Assembly (NCBI RefSeq): GCF_005503625.1
Contig: NZ_SCMX01000005.1
Span: 62,001-126,000 of the forward strand
Direction: 5' to 3'
DNA from: Cupriavidus sp. 2SB
Lineage (GTDB): Bacteria; Pseudomonadota; Gammaproteobacteria; Burkholderiales; Burkholderiaceae
DNA: 64,000 nucleotides
Shown here: in pieces, positions 40,032 to 49,221 of the stretch
Layout: every line of letters begins with the position of its first letter
How positions within the stretch are numbered: the first letter of the stretch is position 1
Translations under genes and position numbers: made by a program
Notes under the pieces: model-generated
The model's database searches: none
Seen by the model: only the letters and a program-made list of their open reading frames with translations
Told to the model about the DNA's origin: nothing

Positions 40032-40856
40032 ATGACCTCCGAAGACCAGACGCTGTCCCCCCGCCTGTCGCGCTATCAGGCGCTCACGCTGCGCCGCCAC
40101 GGCCCGGTGCTCGAAGTCATCATGGGCGCGGCACAGTCGTCCAACCGCAAGCTGGCCACGGCGGATGCCAACATGCACCGCGAACTGGCCGAGATCTGGC
40201 GCGACATCTCCGCCGATCCCGATATCCGCGTCGCCATCATCCGGGGCGAAGGCAAGGGCTTCTCGGCCGGCGGCGACCTGGCGCTGGTGGAGGACATGGC
40301 CAACGATTTCGAGACCCGCACCCGGGTCTGGCACGAGGCGCGCGACCTCGTTTACAACGTCATCAACTGCGACAAGCCCATCGTCTCCGCCATGCACGGC
40401 CCGGCCGTGGGCGCGGGGCTGGTGGCCGGGCTGCTGGCCGATATCTCGATTGCGTCGAAGACCGCGCGCATCGTCGATGGACACACGCGGCTGGGCGTGG
40501 CTGCGGGCGATCATGCGGCCATCGTGTGGCCGCTGCTGTGCGGAATGGCCAAGGCCAAGTACTATCTGATGCTGTGCGAGTCGGTCAGCGGCGAGGAAGC
40601 CGAGCGGATCGGCCTGGTATCGCTGGCAGTGGAAGAGGACGAACTGGTTGCCAAGGCATTCGAGGTGGCCAACCGGCTCGCGGCGGGTTCGCAATCCGCC
40701 ATCCGCTGGACCAAGTACGCGCTCAACAACTGGCTGCGCATGGCCGGTCCCGCGTTCGATACCTCGCTGGCGCTTGAATTCATGGGCTTCGCTGGCCCCG
40801 ACGTACACGAAGGCATGGCGAGCCTGCGCGAGAAGCGGCCGCCCCAGTTCCGGTAA
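40032..40856 (+). CDS. Enoyl-CoA hydratase/isomerase family protein
   Basis: A 274-residue crotonase-fold protein. The oxyanion segments are [13 protein letters not shown] and [20 protein letters not shown]. The position of catalytic glutamates is not clear, so hydratase versus isomerase or hydrolase cannot be decided. It lies between a terminator and phaM, 51 bases before phaM, and may share its transcript. Confidence 0.85.
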   Translation: MTSEDQTLSPRLSRYQALTLRRHGPVLEVIMGAAQSSNRKLATADANMHRELAEIWRDISADPDIRVAIIRGEGKGFSAGGDLALVEDMANDFETRTRVWHEARDLVYNVINCDKPIVSAMHGPAVGAGLVAGLLADISIASKTARIVDGHTRLGVAAGDHAAIVWPLLCGMAKAKYYLMLCESVSGEEAERIGLVSLAVEEDELVAKAFEVANRLAAGSQSAIRWTKYALNNWLRMAGPAFDTSLALEFMGFAGPDVHEGMASLREKRPPQFR

Positions 40857-40907
40857 CCGGCCGTCCTCTCCCTAGTCGGACGGCCCCGACAGATGGAGTG
40901 CCGCACC

Positions 40908-41720
40908 ATGTTCGGACAGATCCCCGATTTCTCGAATAGCTTCGACCTGCTGCGCAGGATGTGGTCCAGCGGCAGCGGCATGCCCAGCGGCCTGATGCCT
41001 GGCCTGAGCGCAATGACGCCGCCGATGGACCTCGACGAAGTCGACAAGCGCATCCACGACCTCAAGGCCGTGGAAAGCTGGCTCCAGCTCAACACCAACC
41101 TTCTGCGTACCACGATCCAGGGCCTCGAAGTCCAGCGCGCCACGCTCGTAGCGCTGCAGACTTTCGGCAACGCCCTGTCTCCCGAGAAGATGCAGAGCGC
41201 GATGGAGAACGTGGCCCGCGCGGCCAACGCCCCGAGCGCGCATCCAGCCCATCACGCCAACCCGTTCGAGACGCCGCGCACGGTGTCCGAGGCACAGGCC
41301 GATGCCGAGAACGACGTCCCTGACGAGGAAGAAGCCGACTCGCCGCCCGAGTCTGCCGCCGAAACCGGGGACGCCGCTGCGTCCGACAGCGGCAACGCGC
41401 AACTGCCGCCCAATGCCGCACTGTGGTGGGACCTGCTGCAGCGCCAGTTCGCACAGATCGCCAGCAGCGCGGCGGCGGCCAGCGCCGCGCCGTTCGGCGG
41501 GGGCATGTCGGGGATGCCCGGAATGCCCGGGATGCCAGGATTTGGCGGCATGGCCGCGGGGGCTGACGGCGCCGAGCCGGCCAGTCAGGCGCCCTCGACG
41601 GCCGCGCCAAAACCCACTGCACGGAAAGCCACCGCGAAAAAGCCTGCTGCAAAGAAGCCTGCAGCCAAGGCGCCCAAAAAGGCAGCCGCCCCAAAAACGG
41701 CCCCCGACGAGGCCAAGTGA
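40908..41720 (+). CDS. phaM: PhaM-type polyhydroxyalkanoate granule regulatory protein
   Basis: A 270-residue protein beginning [19 protein letters not shown], followed by the conserved helix [20 protein letters not shown]. An acidic middle leads to a Gly/Met/Pro linker ([17 protein letters not shown]) and a Lys/Ala/Pro tail ([20 protein letters not shown]), typical of a DNA-binding end. In Ralstonia eutropha PhaM activates PHA synthase and ties granules to the nucleoid. The assignment rests on this layout, recalled from that family. Confidence 0.85.
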   Translation: MFGQIPDFSNSFDLLRRMWSSGSGMPSGLMPGLSAMTPPMDLDEVDKRIHDLKAVESWLQLNTNLLRTTIQGLEVQRATLVALQTFGNALSPEKMQSAMENVARAANAPSAHPAHHANPFETPRTVSEAQADAENDVPDEEEADSPPESAAETGDAAASDSGNAQLPPNAALWWDLLQRQFAQIASSAAAASAAPFGGGMSGMPGMPGMPGFGGMAAGADGAEPASQAPSTAAPKPTARKATAKKPAAKKPAAKAPKKAAAPKTAPDEAK

Positions 41721-41847
41721 TGCATGCCGGGCGTGGCCAACGCTCGGCCTCCCCCCTCGCGGGAAGTGTCGTAGTCGCACCACTTTCGGGCGCCCTGTCA
41801 GGCGCACCGATAAAAATCCATCAGCGTTTGCTGAAAGACACTAGAGA

Positions 41848-41865
41848 AAACATTCGAGAATGTTT
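41848..41865. promoter_or_regulatory. Inverted repeat in the promoter of the ferritin-like gene
   Basis: AAACATTC and GAATGTTT flank a two-base centre. A possible -10 box TAGAAT lies at 41875-41880, so the repeat would overlap the -35 region and could be an operator. The binding protein is unknown. Confidence 0.55.
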
Positions 41866-41906
41866 CCTGTCTGGTAGAATCCGCCAGTGATTTCAAAGGC
41901 TTAGGC

Positions 41907-42752
41907 ATGCTCTACCCCGAACTCTTCAAATCGTTGGAAGCGGTCCGCTGGCACATGGACAAGGACATCCCGTGGGATTCCTTCGACGCGAGCCTGCTCA
42001 CCGACGACCAGGCGAAGACCATCCGCATGAACGCAATCACCGAATGGTCGGCCCTGCCCGCCACGGAAATGTTCCTGCGCGACAACCGCGACGATTCCGA
42101 TTTTTCGGCGTTCATGAGCATCTGGTTCTTCGAGGAACAGAAGCATTCGCTGGTGCTGATGGAATATCTGCGCCGCTTCCGTCCGGACCTGGTCCCGACC
42201 GAGGAAGAACTGCACGCCGTGCGCTTCGAGTTCGATCCGGCCCCGCCGCTGGAAACGCTGATGCTGCATTTCTGCGGCGAGATCCGCCTGAACCACTGGT
42301 ACCGCCGCGCTGCCGAATGGCACTCGGAACCGGTGATCAAGCATATCTACCGCACGCTGTCGCAGGATGAAGCCCGCCATGGCGGCGCCTACCTGCGCTA
42401 CATGAAGAAGTACCTGGCCCAGTTCGGCGATACCGCCCGTGCCGCGTTCGCCAAGATCGGTGTCCTGATGGCTTCGGCTCGCCGCACCGAGAAGCCGCTG
42501 CACCCGACCAACCTGCACGTGAACAAGGCCCTGTTCCCGAACGACACGGTGCAATCGCGCCTGCCGGACCCGGACTGGCTCGAGCACTGGCTCGACGAAC
42601 AGATCCGCTTCGACGAGGTCTGGGAGAAGAAGGTCATCGAACGGATCCTGCACAACATGTCGCTGCTGTTCGAGCGCACGTTCGATTCCGTCCAGGACCT
42701 GAACCGCTACCGCAAGGAACTGAACGCCAACCTGCAGGCCGCCCAAGCCTGA
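41907..42752 (+). CDS. Ferritin-like/diiron four-helix protein
   Basis: A 281-residue protein with two ExxH motifs, Glu77-His80 in FFEEQKH and Glu155-His158 in DEARH. Further carboxylates are suitably placed at Glu46 and Glu125 (FCGEIRL). This spacing is that of diiron proteins such as acyl-ACP desaturases and related oxidases. The substrate is unknown. No signal peptide is seen. A palindromic site lies in its promoter and a terminator follows. Confidence 0.82.
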   Translation: MLYPELFKSLEAVRWHMDKDIPWDSFDASLLTDDQAKTIRMNAITEWSALPATEMFLRDNRDDSDFSAFMSIWFFEEQKHSLVLMEYLRRFRPDLVPTEEELHAVRFEFDPAPPLETLMLHFCGEIRLNHWYRRAAEWHSEPVIKHIYRTLSQDEARHGGAYLRYMKKYLAQFGDTARAAFAKIGVLMASARRTEKPLHPTNLHVNKALFPNDTVQSRLPDPDWLEHWLDEQIRFDEVWEKKVIERILHNMSLLFERTFDSVQDLNRYRKELNANLQAAQA

Positions 42753-42779
42753 GTTGACGCTTCTCCGCCGCGTGACAAG

Positions 42780-42805
42780 ACCCCATCGGATACGATGGGG
42801 TTTTT
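42780..42805 (+). terminator. Terminator after the ferritin-like gene
   Basis: A nine-base-pair stem ACCCCATCG/CGATGGGGT with a GATA loop, followed by TTTTC. Confidence 0.88.
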
Positions 42806-42841
42806 CATTGGCGCGCCGACTTTTCCGACTCGCTCTCTCCC

Positions 42842-43333
42842 ATGAACGCACCCGCCTACGAATCCAAGCTCGTTCCCGCCGACGACATCGCCGCCCTGCA
42901 AGCCGCCGTGGCCGCGCTGCCCCGCCCGCTGGTCTTCACCAACGGCGTGTTCGACATCCTCCATCGCGGCCACGCCACCTACCTGGCGCAGGCCCGCGCG
43001 ATGGGCGCCAGCCTGGTGCTGGGCGTGAACAGCGACGCGTCGGTGAAGATGCTGGGCAAGGGCGACGACCGCCCGCTCAACAACGAGGCCGACCGCATGG
43101 CATTACTTGCCGCACTGGCCGCCGTGGACCTCGTGGCAATGTTCCGCGAGCAGACGCCGGTGGAGTTGATCCGGCTGGTACGCCCGGATATCTACGTGAA
43201 GGGCGGCGATTACGATATCGACACGCTGGAGGAAACGCGGCTGGTGCGGAGTTGGGGCGGCGAGGCGTATGCCATCCCATTCCTGCATGACCGGTCGACG
43301 ACGAAGTTGTTGACGAAGGTGAGGGCTGGCTGA
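42842..43333 (+). CDS. rfaE2: D-glycero-beta-D-manno-heptose-1-phosphate adenylyltransferase
   Basis: A 163-residue nucleotidyltransferase that activates heptose for lipopolysaccharide core synthesis. The HxGH motif is HRGH at residues 41-44 in TNGVFDILHRGHATYL, and the C-terminal RSTTKLLTKVR is the second conserved site. It is the stand-alone form of the domain fused to a kinase in E. coli HldE. No kinase gene is adjacent. The ATG follows a terminator by about 36 bases, so it has its own promoter or a very short leader. Confidence 0.93.
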   Translation: MNAPAYESKLVPADDIAALQAAVAALPRPLVFTNGVFDILHRGHATYLAQARAMGASLVLGVNSDASVKMLGKGDDRPLNNEADRMALLAALAAVDLVAMFREQTPVELIRLVRPDIYVKGGDYDIDTLEETRLVRSWGGEAYAIPFLHDRSTTKLLTKVRAG

Positions 43334-43360
43334 GTTTGCGGTTCTCCCGCACTGTTCTGG

Positions 43361-43402
43361 CTCCCCTCTCCCCCGCCCCTCTCCCGCAAGCGGGAGAGGG
43401 GA
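43361..43402. repeat. Solitary arm of the palindromic repeat family
   Basis: CTCCCCTCTCCCCCGCCCC followed by a hairpin CTCTCCCGC/GCGGGAGAG. It matches the right arm of the adjacent composite element and lies 28 bases after the rfaE2 stop. Confidence 0.88.
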
Positions 43403-43439
43403 GAAAACCGAGGGTCGGTGCGAATGCTGCTGCCGGTAT

Positions 43440-43564
43440 GCTCCCCTCTCCCACGAAGTGGGAGAGGGGTTGGGGGAGAGGGCCGGAGGGTCTGCTTGCC
43501 GACCATACGGCAATTTGCACTGCTGCCCCTCTCCCCCGCCCCTCTCCCGCAAGCGGGAGAGGGG
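43440..43564 (-). repeat. Composite palindromic repeat, copy 3 (inverted)
   Basis: The same arms and core as the elements at 6271 and 28711, but reversed. The arm with GGGGTTGGGGG is on the left, and the core read on the minus strand is GTGCAAATTGC followed by GTCGGCAAGCAGACCCTC. It lies between the convergent rfaE2 and SPOR-like genes. Confidence 0.9.
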
Positions 43565-43573
43565 AAAAAACCA

Positions 43574-44350
43574 TCAGCCCCGCGCCGCACCTTCGACGCG
43601 CGCCTGCATCCCTCCCTTGCAAGCCTGCATCACCTCCGCCCCATAGCGCTGGCGCACCTCTTCCATCCGCGCGCGCAGCGCTTCGTCCGTGGTTGCCACG
43701 CGCAGCCATTGGCGCGAGATATTGCGCGGGGCGTCGCTGATCAGCGCCGTGCGGACGCCCTGGCCTCGCAGGGATTCCAGGAATCGATCCGCGCGCTCCC
43801 GTTCGCGGAACAGGCCTAGCGATACCGTGAAGGACTCCGCTTCCTCATTGCTGACCACCGAGACATCCGTCACCTTGCGGCGGCGTAGTTCGGCCAGCTT
43901 GCGGTCGGCGTTTTCGCGCGTGGCCTGCGCGGGCAGATGCACCCACCAGCGCACCTGTTCGCTGCGTTCGAACTGATCTACCGGCAACGTGCTGCCCGCT
44001 GCAATCGCCACCAGATCCTCGCGTGCGTGAGCGACGGACTGCGCCGTGAAGCCGCCCATTTCCATGCAGCTATCCTCGGCCCGCACGGGAGCCGATGTCG
44101 ATGCCAGCGTGACCTTGCCGGGCGTGGCGCTGCGCGGTGCGGGCGTGGCGGCGGGCGCAGACGCGTCGTCGCGCGGTTGCAGTTCCATCCGTTCGCCGCG
44201 CACCTGCTGATCCACACGCTGTGGCTCGCGCGGGCTTTCGAACAACCCTGAGAAGGGCTGCGGACCGAACGCGCCCAGCAAGGCCGCCAGCAGCAAGGCG
44301 TTGGCCACCAACAGGGCGATCAGCAGGATGTTCAGACCTTTCCGGGACAT
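43574..44350 (-). CDS. Membrane-anchored SPOR-like protein
   Basis: A 258-residue protein with one N-terminal membrane helix (LNILLIALLVANALLLAALLG), a Pro/Ala-rich linker, and a C-terminal region with SPOR-like alpha/beta repeats (VRWWVHLPAQATRENADRKL and ESFTVSLGLFRERERADRFL). Peptidoglycan binding is a reasonable inference but the domain is divergent. It lies 45 bases downstream of coaX on the same strand. Confidence 0.75.
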   Translation of the reverse strand: MSRKGLNILLIALLVANALLLAALLGAFGPQPFSGLFESPREPQRVDQQVRGERMELQPRDDASAPAATPAPRSATPGKVTLASTSAPVRAEDSCMEMGGFTAQSVAHAREDLVAIAAGSTLPVDQFERSEQVRWWVHLPAQATRENADRKLAELRRRKVTDVSVVSNEEAESFTVSLGLFRERERADRFLESLRGQGVRTALISDAPRNISRQWLRVATTDEALRARMEEVRQRYGAEVMQACKGGMQARVEGAARG

Positions 44351-44395
44351 GGGGAAGCGCGCAGGTGTTTGTCAGTAGGAGCCAGGGTCGGCCAA

Positions 44396-45244
44396 TCAGG
44401 CAGGTTGCGCCATCGCATGCAACCCAAGCAGCACAAGATTATCGTGCATCTCGAAGGGCATCGCGAGCGCGCCGGCCACCGCGTGGCGCGCTCCACCCGA
44501 CAGCAGGCAGCGCACCGGCCCGCGTTCGCCCAACGCGCGCCAACTGCGCTCGATGGCACCGGCCTGTGCAGCCAGGCAGCCTGCAGCGATGGCATCGTGA
44601 GTGTTGTCTGCGCCCAACGCTCGCACCGCGCGCGCGGCGCCCGCACCGGTGTCCAGCACATCGAGTTCGGGCAGTTGCGCCGTGTTGCGCGCCAGCGTGC
44701 CCAGCATCAATTCCAGCCCCGGCAGGATCAGCCCACCCTCGAAGCGCGCCCCTTCCGGCGTGGCCGTGACGATATCGAGCGTCGTCGCCGTGCCGGCCGT
44801 GACGATCAGCAGCGTCTCCCCGGGCAGCCAGCGATGCGCGCCGATGCTGCCGACCCACCGATCCACGCCAAGCTGCGTGGGCTCGCGATACCCATTGACG
44901 AGGTTGCCGTACGCGCTGACCGTGCGTACCCATTGCAGCGGTACATCGCCCGGCACGTCACCGAATGCTTCGGCCAGCAGCGCCTCGACCTCTCCGGCCA
45001 GCGTGGCACCGGCCACGTTGGCGATCCAGACAGCCGGTGCCACCCCGGCACCTCGCAGATGACGCCATGTACCCACCAGCGCGGCCCGCTCGGCCGGCAC
45101 TGCGTGCGATGCCGCACCGGCGTGCTGCCACGGCGTGGGCAGCGCACCCGACTGGGTAGTCTGTGCAAGGGGTGGCGGCTGGCTATCGTCGCACCATGCC
45201 CACTTCAACCGTGTGTTGCCGATGTCGATCAGCAGTGCGCTCAT
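44396..45244 (-). CDS. coaX: Type III pantothenate kinase
   Basis: A 282-residue first enzyme of coenzyme A synthesis. [14 protein letters not shown] is the ATP-binding N-terminal motif, [13 protein letters not shown] and [12 protein letters not shown] are the conserved type III segments, and [12 protein letters not shown] follows. Its ATG overlaps the birA stop by four bases. Pairing of birA with coaX is common in betaproteobacteria. Confidence 0.95.
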   Translation of the reverse strand: MSALLIDIGNTRLKWAWCDDSQPPPLAQTTQSGALPTPWQHAGAASHAVPAERAALVGTWRHLRGAGVAPAVWIANVAGATLAGEVEALLAEAFGDVPGDVPLQWVRTVSAYGNLVNGYREPTQLGVDRWVGSIGAHRWLPGETLLIVTAGTATTLDIVTATPEGARFEGGLILPGLELMLGTLARNTAQLPELDVLDTGAGAARAVRALGADNTHDAIAAGCLAAQAGAIERSWRALGERGPVRCLLSGGARHAVAGALAMPFEMHDNLVLLGLHAMAQPA

Positions 45245-46119
45245 GCCGGGGCTCCACGCAGCGAGACTTCGCCGCTGGTGATCGGCTCCAGCCCGTTGGC
45301 CGTCTCCAGCAGCAGGTGGCCCTCGCCATCGACGCCACGCGCCAGCCCCTCGGCCACCACCGCGCCGTCGTGCAGCAGCCGCACCGGCTCGTTGCGGAAC
45401 GCGTCGCGCGCAGACCATGCCGGGGCCAGCGGTGCAAAACCTTCGGCCAGAAATACTTCGCGCATCGCCGCCAGCCGGTTCAGCACGGCACCGAGGATGC
45501 GCGTGGGATCGCGATGCGGATCGAAAGTCGGCAGCACCTCGGCCACGCCCGACAGGTCGCGACCCAGCGCCGCTTCCATGCGTGCATCGCGTACGAGATT
45601 CAGGCCGATGCCGATCACGGCCCACAGGCGCTGCGGCCCCGCAGGCACCGACTCGATCAGGATGCCGGCCAGCTTGCGGCCATCCACCTGCAGGTCGTTC
45701 GGCCACTTGAGCCCCACCGCCGTCGCCGCCCCGCAATCCTCCAGCGCCTGCGCCACGGCCAGCCCTACAGCCAGGCTCAGTCCGCTGAGGCGCGCCGGCG
45801 CCAGTGCCAGCGGCATCGCTACCGAAAATGTCAATCCAGCCTGCCCTTGCCACGGACGCCCTTGCCGACCGCGACCGGCTGTCTGCCGATACGCCACGCG
45901 CACCTGGGCCCGCGCGTCGTCCCAGGTTGCCGAGCGGCATGCCTGCGTCAGGTCGGCATTGGTCGAACCCGTCTCGGCCACGACATCGACCTGCCAGTCT
46001 CGCGCCGCGCCACCATCGAGAGTGCGCCGCAAGACGCTTTCATCGATGTGCCACGCCGGCAGCGCGGCAGCATCGTCGGTGAGGGCAGAGATCGGCGTGG
46101 AGGTTGAGCGGTCGGGCAT
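45241..46119 (-). CDS. birA: Biotin-protein ligase, monofunctional
   Basis: A 292-residue enzyme that attaches biotin to carrier proteins. The biotinyl-AMP loop is GRGRQGRPW at 82-90, and [19 protein letters not shown] is the biotin-binding segment. No N-terminal helix-turn-helix is present, so unlike E. coli BirA it cannot repress the bio genes directly. It serves the carboxylases, including LiuB/LiuD at the left end of this window. It overlaps coaX by four bases. Confidence 0.94.
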   Translation of the reverse strand: MPDRSTSTPISALTDDAAALPAWHIDESVLRRTLDGGAARDWQVDVVAETGSTNADLTQACRSATWDDARAQVRVAYRQTAGRGRQGRPWQGQAGLTFSVAMPLALAPARLSGLSLAVGLAVAQALEDCGAATAVGLKWPNDLQVDGRKLAGILIESVPAGPQRLWAVIGIGLNLVRDARMEAALGRDLSGVAEVLPTFDPHRDPTRILGAVLNRLAAMREVFLAEGFAPLAPAWSARDAFRNEPVRLLHDGAVVAEGLARGVDGEGHLLLETANGLEPITSGEVSLRGAPA

Positions 46120-46257
46120 GTAGGAAAAATCCGGGTAACGAAACGCGGGCGCGGGGCTGCCGAGATTGTAGCTGTGGCCGTGTCAGAGGATGTCTGGCGG
46201 CAACTCGGCGATGGGTAGCATAGAATCGGGACTCAGCCATCACATCATCACCCTCTT

Positions 46258-47388
46258 TTGGACAGCCCCCCGACGCCCGCCATCGACATCTCGCGCCAGG
46301 ACGGCGCCTGCAGCGTCAGCCTGCAGGGCGACTGGACCGCGCTCGCGCTTGCCGGCTGCCATGAGGCCAAGGGCCTGCGCGGACAACTGCAGAAGCTTGC
46401 CGGCGCACCCGACAACACGCGCTGGTCTCTTGCCGCCGTGACACGGCTCGACCACATCGGTGCGCAACTGATCTGGCAGGCGTGGAACGGCCGCATGCCC
46501 GAGCGCGTGGAACTGAACGAGGGCCAGCGCCGCGTGTTCGACCGCATCGCCGGGCTGCGCAACGATGGCTGGAAGAAGACGATGGTCGACCGGTTCAATC
46601 CGATCACGCTCTTCGGCGCCGCGCTGATATCGTTCTTCGCGCAACTCGGGGTGGGCATCACGATGCTCGGCCAGCTGACCTTCGACCTGTTCCGCTTCCT
46701 GCGTGCGCCGCAGCGTGGTCCGTGGCGCGAGATCTCGGCCAATATCTACAACGTGGGCTACAAGGCGCTGGGCATCACGGCGCTGGTGGGGTTCCTGATC
46801 GGCATCGTGCTGTCGTACCTGTCCGCCAACCAGTTGCGGATCTTTGGCGCCAGCACCTTCATCGTCAACATCCTGGGCATGGCCGTGATCCGCGAACTGG
46901 GTCCTGTGCTGGCGGCCATCCTGATCGCGGGGCGCTCGGGCTCGGCCATCACCGCACAGATCGGCGTGATGCGCGTGACCGAGGAGCTCGATGCGATGCG
47001 CGTGATGGGCATCTCGCACGGCTTCCGGCTGATCATGCCGCGCGTGATCGCGCTGGCCATCGCCATGCCGCTGCTGGTAGCGTGGACGGATCTCATGGCC
47101 CTGCTCGGTGGCATGACCGCCGCGCGCTTCCAGCTCGGCATCAGCTTTGCCTTCTTCCTGCGCCAGCTGCCCGATGCGGTGCCCGTTGCCAACCTGTGGC
47201 TCGGGCTCGGCAAGGGCGTGGCATTCGGCATGCTGATCGCGCTGACGGCCTGCCACTATGGCCTGCGCATCCGGCCCAACACGCAGAGCCTGGGCGAAGG
47301 GACGACGGCATCGGTGGTGACGTCGATCACCGTGGTGATCATCGCCGACGCGATCTTCGCCATCCTCTTCAAGGACGTGGGGCTATGA
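46258..47388 (+). CDS. MlaE-family ABC transporter permease with N-terminal STAS-like domain
   Basis: A 376-residue permease. The first 90 residues (ISRQDGACSVSLQGDWTALA) resemble a STAS domain fused to the permease. After this the MlaE core has several membrane helices and the conserved VIRELGPVLAAILIAGRSGSAIT. It would move phospholipid or other lipid with the ATPase, MCE protein and lipoprotein encoded next. The start is probably TTG at 46258, since the next ATG would remove most of the STAS part; no clear ribosome-binding site is seen. Confidence 0.88.
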   Translation: MDSPPTPAIDISRQDGACSVSLQGDWTALALAGCHEAKGLRGQLQKLAGAPDNTRWSLAAVTRLDHIGAQLIWQAWNGRMPERVELNEGQRRVFDRIAGLRNDGWKKTMVDRFNPITLFGAALISFFAQLGVGITMLGQLTFDLFRFLRAPQRGPWREISANIYNVGYKALGITALVGFLIGIVLSYLSANQLRIFGASTFIVNILGMAVIRELGPVLAAILIAGRSGSAITAQIGVMRVTEELDAMRVMGISHGFRLIMPRVIALAIAMPLLVAWTDLMALLGGMTAARFQLGISFAFFLRQLPDAVPVANLWLGLGKGVAFGMLIALTACHYGLRIRPNTQSLGEGTTASVVTSITVVIIADAIFAILFKDVGL

Positions 47389-48236
47389 CCGATTCCATGC
47401 CACCCGACGTCCAGCGCGGTACGCCACGCGAGAAAATCATCGAGGTGCGCGACCTCGTGAAACGCTATGGCGACAACGTGGTGCATGACGGCCTGAACCT
47501 CGACGTCTATCGTGGCGAAGTCCTGTCGATCGTCGGTGGCTCCGGCACCGGCAAGACCGTGTTGCTGCGGCAGATTGTCGGGCTCGACCGGCCCACCTCC
47601 GGCACCATCCGCGTGTTTGGCGAGAACCCGGCCGCGCTGACCGCCGCGCAACTGCAGGCCCTGCGCAACCGCTGGGGATTGCAGTTCCAGCGCGGCGCGC
47701 TGTTCTCGGCACTGTCCGTGATCGACAACATCGCGCTGCCGCTGCGTGAATTGCGCGCGTTGCCGGACAACCTGATCTGCCAGGCCTCGCTGCTGAAACT
47801 GCAACTCGTGGGACTCTCGGCCAAGGATGCCGACAAGATGCCATCCGATCTTTCGGGCGGCATGATCAAGCGCGTGGCGCTGGCCCGCGCACTGGCACTG
47901 GAACCGGAACTCGTTTTCCTGGACGAACCCACTGCCGGCCTGGACCCGATGGCGTCCGACGACTACGTGGACCTGATCCGCGAACTGCGCCGCGAGCTAG
48001 GCCTGACCGTGGTCATGATCACGCACGACCTGGACACCCTTGTGGCGCTGTCCGACCGCGTGGCCGTGCTGGCCGACCACAAGGTGCTGGCCGCCGCGCC
48101 CATCCCCGAAGTCATCCGGGTCGATCATCCTTTCATTCGTGAATATTTTCTGGGCGACCGCGCCCAGCGCGCGCTGCAGGCGCTGCCCGCCCCGCACGGG
48201 TCCGGCAACTCCGCAGCGCCCAGTGGAGACACCTGA
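47385..48236 (+). CDS. MlaF-like ABC transporter ATPase
   Basis: A 283-residue ATPase. Walker A is GGSGTGKT in VLSIVGGSGTGKTVLLRQ, the signature is LSGGMIKRVALARAL, and Walker B is ELVFLDEPTAGLDP. The H-loop is MITHDLDTL. Its ATG overlaps the permease stop (ATGA), and its stop overlaps the next start by one base. Confidence 0.94.
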   Translation: MTDSMPPDVQRGTPREKIIEVRDLVKRYGDNVVHDGLNLDVYRGEVLSIVGGSGTGKTVLLRQIVGLDRPTSGTIRVFGENPAALTAAQLQALRNRWGLQFQRGALFSALSVIDNIALPLRELRALPDNLICQASLLKLQLVGLSAKDADKMPSDLSGGMIKRVALARALALEPELVFLDEPTAGLDPMASDDYVDLIRELRRELGLTVVMITHDLDTLVALSDRVAVLADHKVLAAAPIPEVIRVDHPFIREYFLGDRAQRALQALPAPHGSGNSAAPSGDT

Positions 48237-49177
48237 TGGAAAACAAATCGAACGCCTTTCTTGCCGGCGTGTTCACCATCGGCCTGGCCATCCTGGTGCT
48301 GTTCGCGCTGTTCTGGTTCAGTAGTGACCACGCCGTGCGCGTGCCGTACGACCTGATCACGCGTTCCACGGTGAACGGGCTCGGGCCGCAGGCCGATGTG
48401 AAGTATCGCGGGCTCGACGTGGGCAAGGTGGTATCCATCAAGTTCGATCCGCAGGTGCCGGGCCAGATCATCGTGCGCATCACCGTCAACCAGGACACGC
48501 CGATCACGCGCACCACCTATGCCACGCTCGGTTTTCAGGGTGTCACCGGCATCGCGTACGTGCAACTGGACGATACCGCGCGCGAAGAGGGCGCCAGCAC
48601 CAACTCGCCGCGCCTGCCCACTTCGGCGCGCGAACCGGCGCGGATCGTGATGCGGCCCGGCTTCTTCGAGGAACTGGAGAAGCGTGGCGACTCGCTGCTG
48701 ACGCAGACCGAAACGCTGATGGCATCGCTCAACGAGATGTTCCAGACCACCAATCGCGACGAGCTCATGTCGGCGATCAACTCGGTGCACCAGACCGCCG
48801 AGGATTACTCGAAACTCGCCAAGTCCCTGCAACCGGCCGTGAACCAGTTGCCCAAGGCCGTGGAAAACCTCAACGCCACGCTGGCCTCCACGCGCCGGCT
48901 GGCCGACGACCTGGCCAATCCGAATGGCACGGTGATGTCCACGGTGAATCGCGTAGGCGAGAACATGCAGGGTGCCGCGGATTCCGTGCAGAAGGCCGCC
49001 GGCATCTTCACGCAGGAAACGCTGCCACAACTCAACGGCCTGGCACGCGACGCACGGCAGACCGCGCGCAGCATCGACCGCGCAGCCGGCCAGTTCAACG
49101 ACCAGCCCAGCAGCGTGCTGTTCGGCGGCCCGTCGCCCACGGCAGGTCCGGGCGAGCCGGGCTTCCAGGCGCCTTGA
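48236..49177 (+). CDS. MCE/MlaD domain protein
   Basis: A 313-residue substrate-binding subunit anchored by one membrane helix (NAFLAGVFTIGLAILVLFAL). The MCE domain is NGLGPQADVKYRGLDVGKVV. It is followed by a long helical tail with coiled-coil character (RGDSLLTQTETLMASLNEMF). Such proteins form hexameric rings that carry lipids across the periplasm. The start overlaps the ATPase stop (TGATG). Confidence 0.93.
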   Translation: MENKSNAFLAGVFTIGLAILVLFALFWFSSDHAVRVPYDLITRSTVNGLGPQADVKYRGLDVGKVVSIKFDPQVPGQIIVRITVNQDTPITRTTYATLGFQGVTGIAYVQLDDTAREEGASTNSPRLPTSAREPARIVMRPGFFEELEKRGDSLLTQTETLMASLNEMFQTTNRDELMSAINSVHQTAEDYSKLAKSLQPAVNQLPKAVENLNATLASTRRLADDLANPNGTVMSTVNRVGENMQGAADSVQKAAGIFTQETLPQLNGLARDARQTARSIDRAAGQFNDQPSSVLFGGPSPTAGPGEPGFQAP

Positions 49178-49221
49178 ACCCGAACATGAAGCGCACCGAG
49201 CGCCCCAGCCGAGATTCCGCC

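Noticed and set aside
38814-40808. Minus-strand reading frame of 664 residues
   Set aside because: It covers the antisense of the fumarylacetoacetase-family and enoyl-CoA hydratase genes, both of which have clear motifs on the plus strand.
43336-43819. Short reading frames with PLPLAGEGRGRG-like segments
   Set aside because: These are translations of the palindromic repeats and of antisense to the SPOR-like gene. The same peptide appears wherever the repeat occurs (6271, 22100, 28711).
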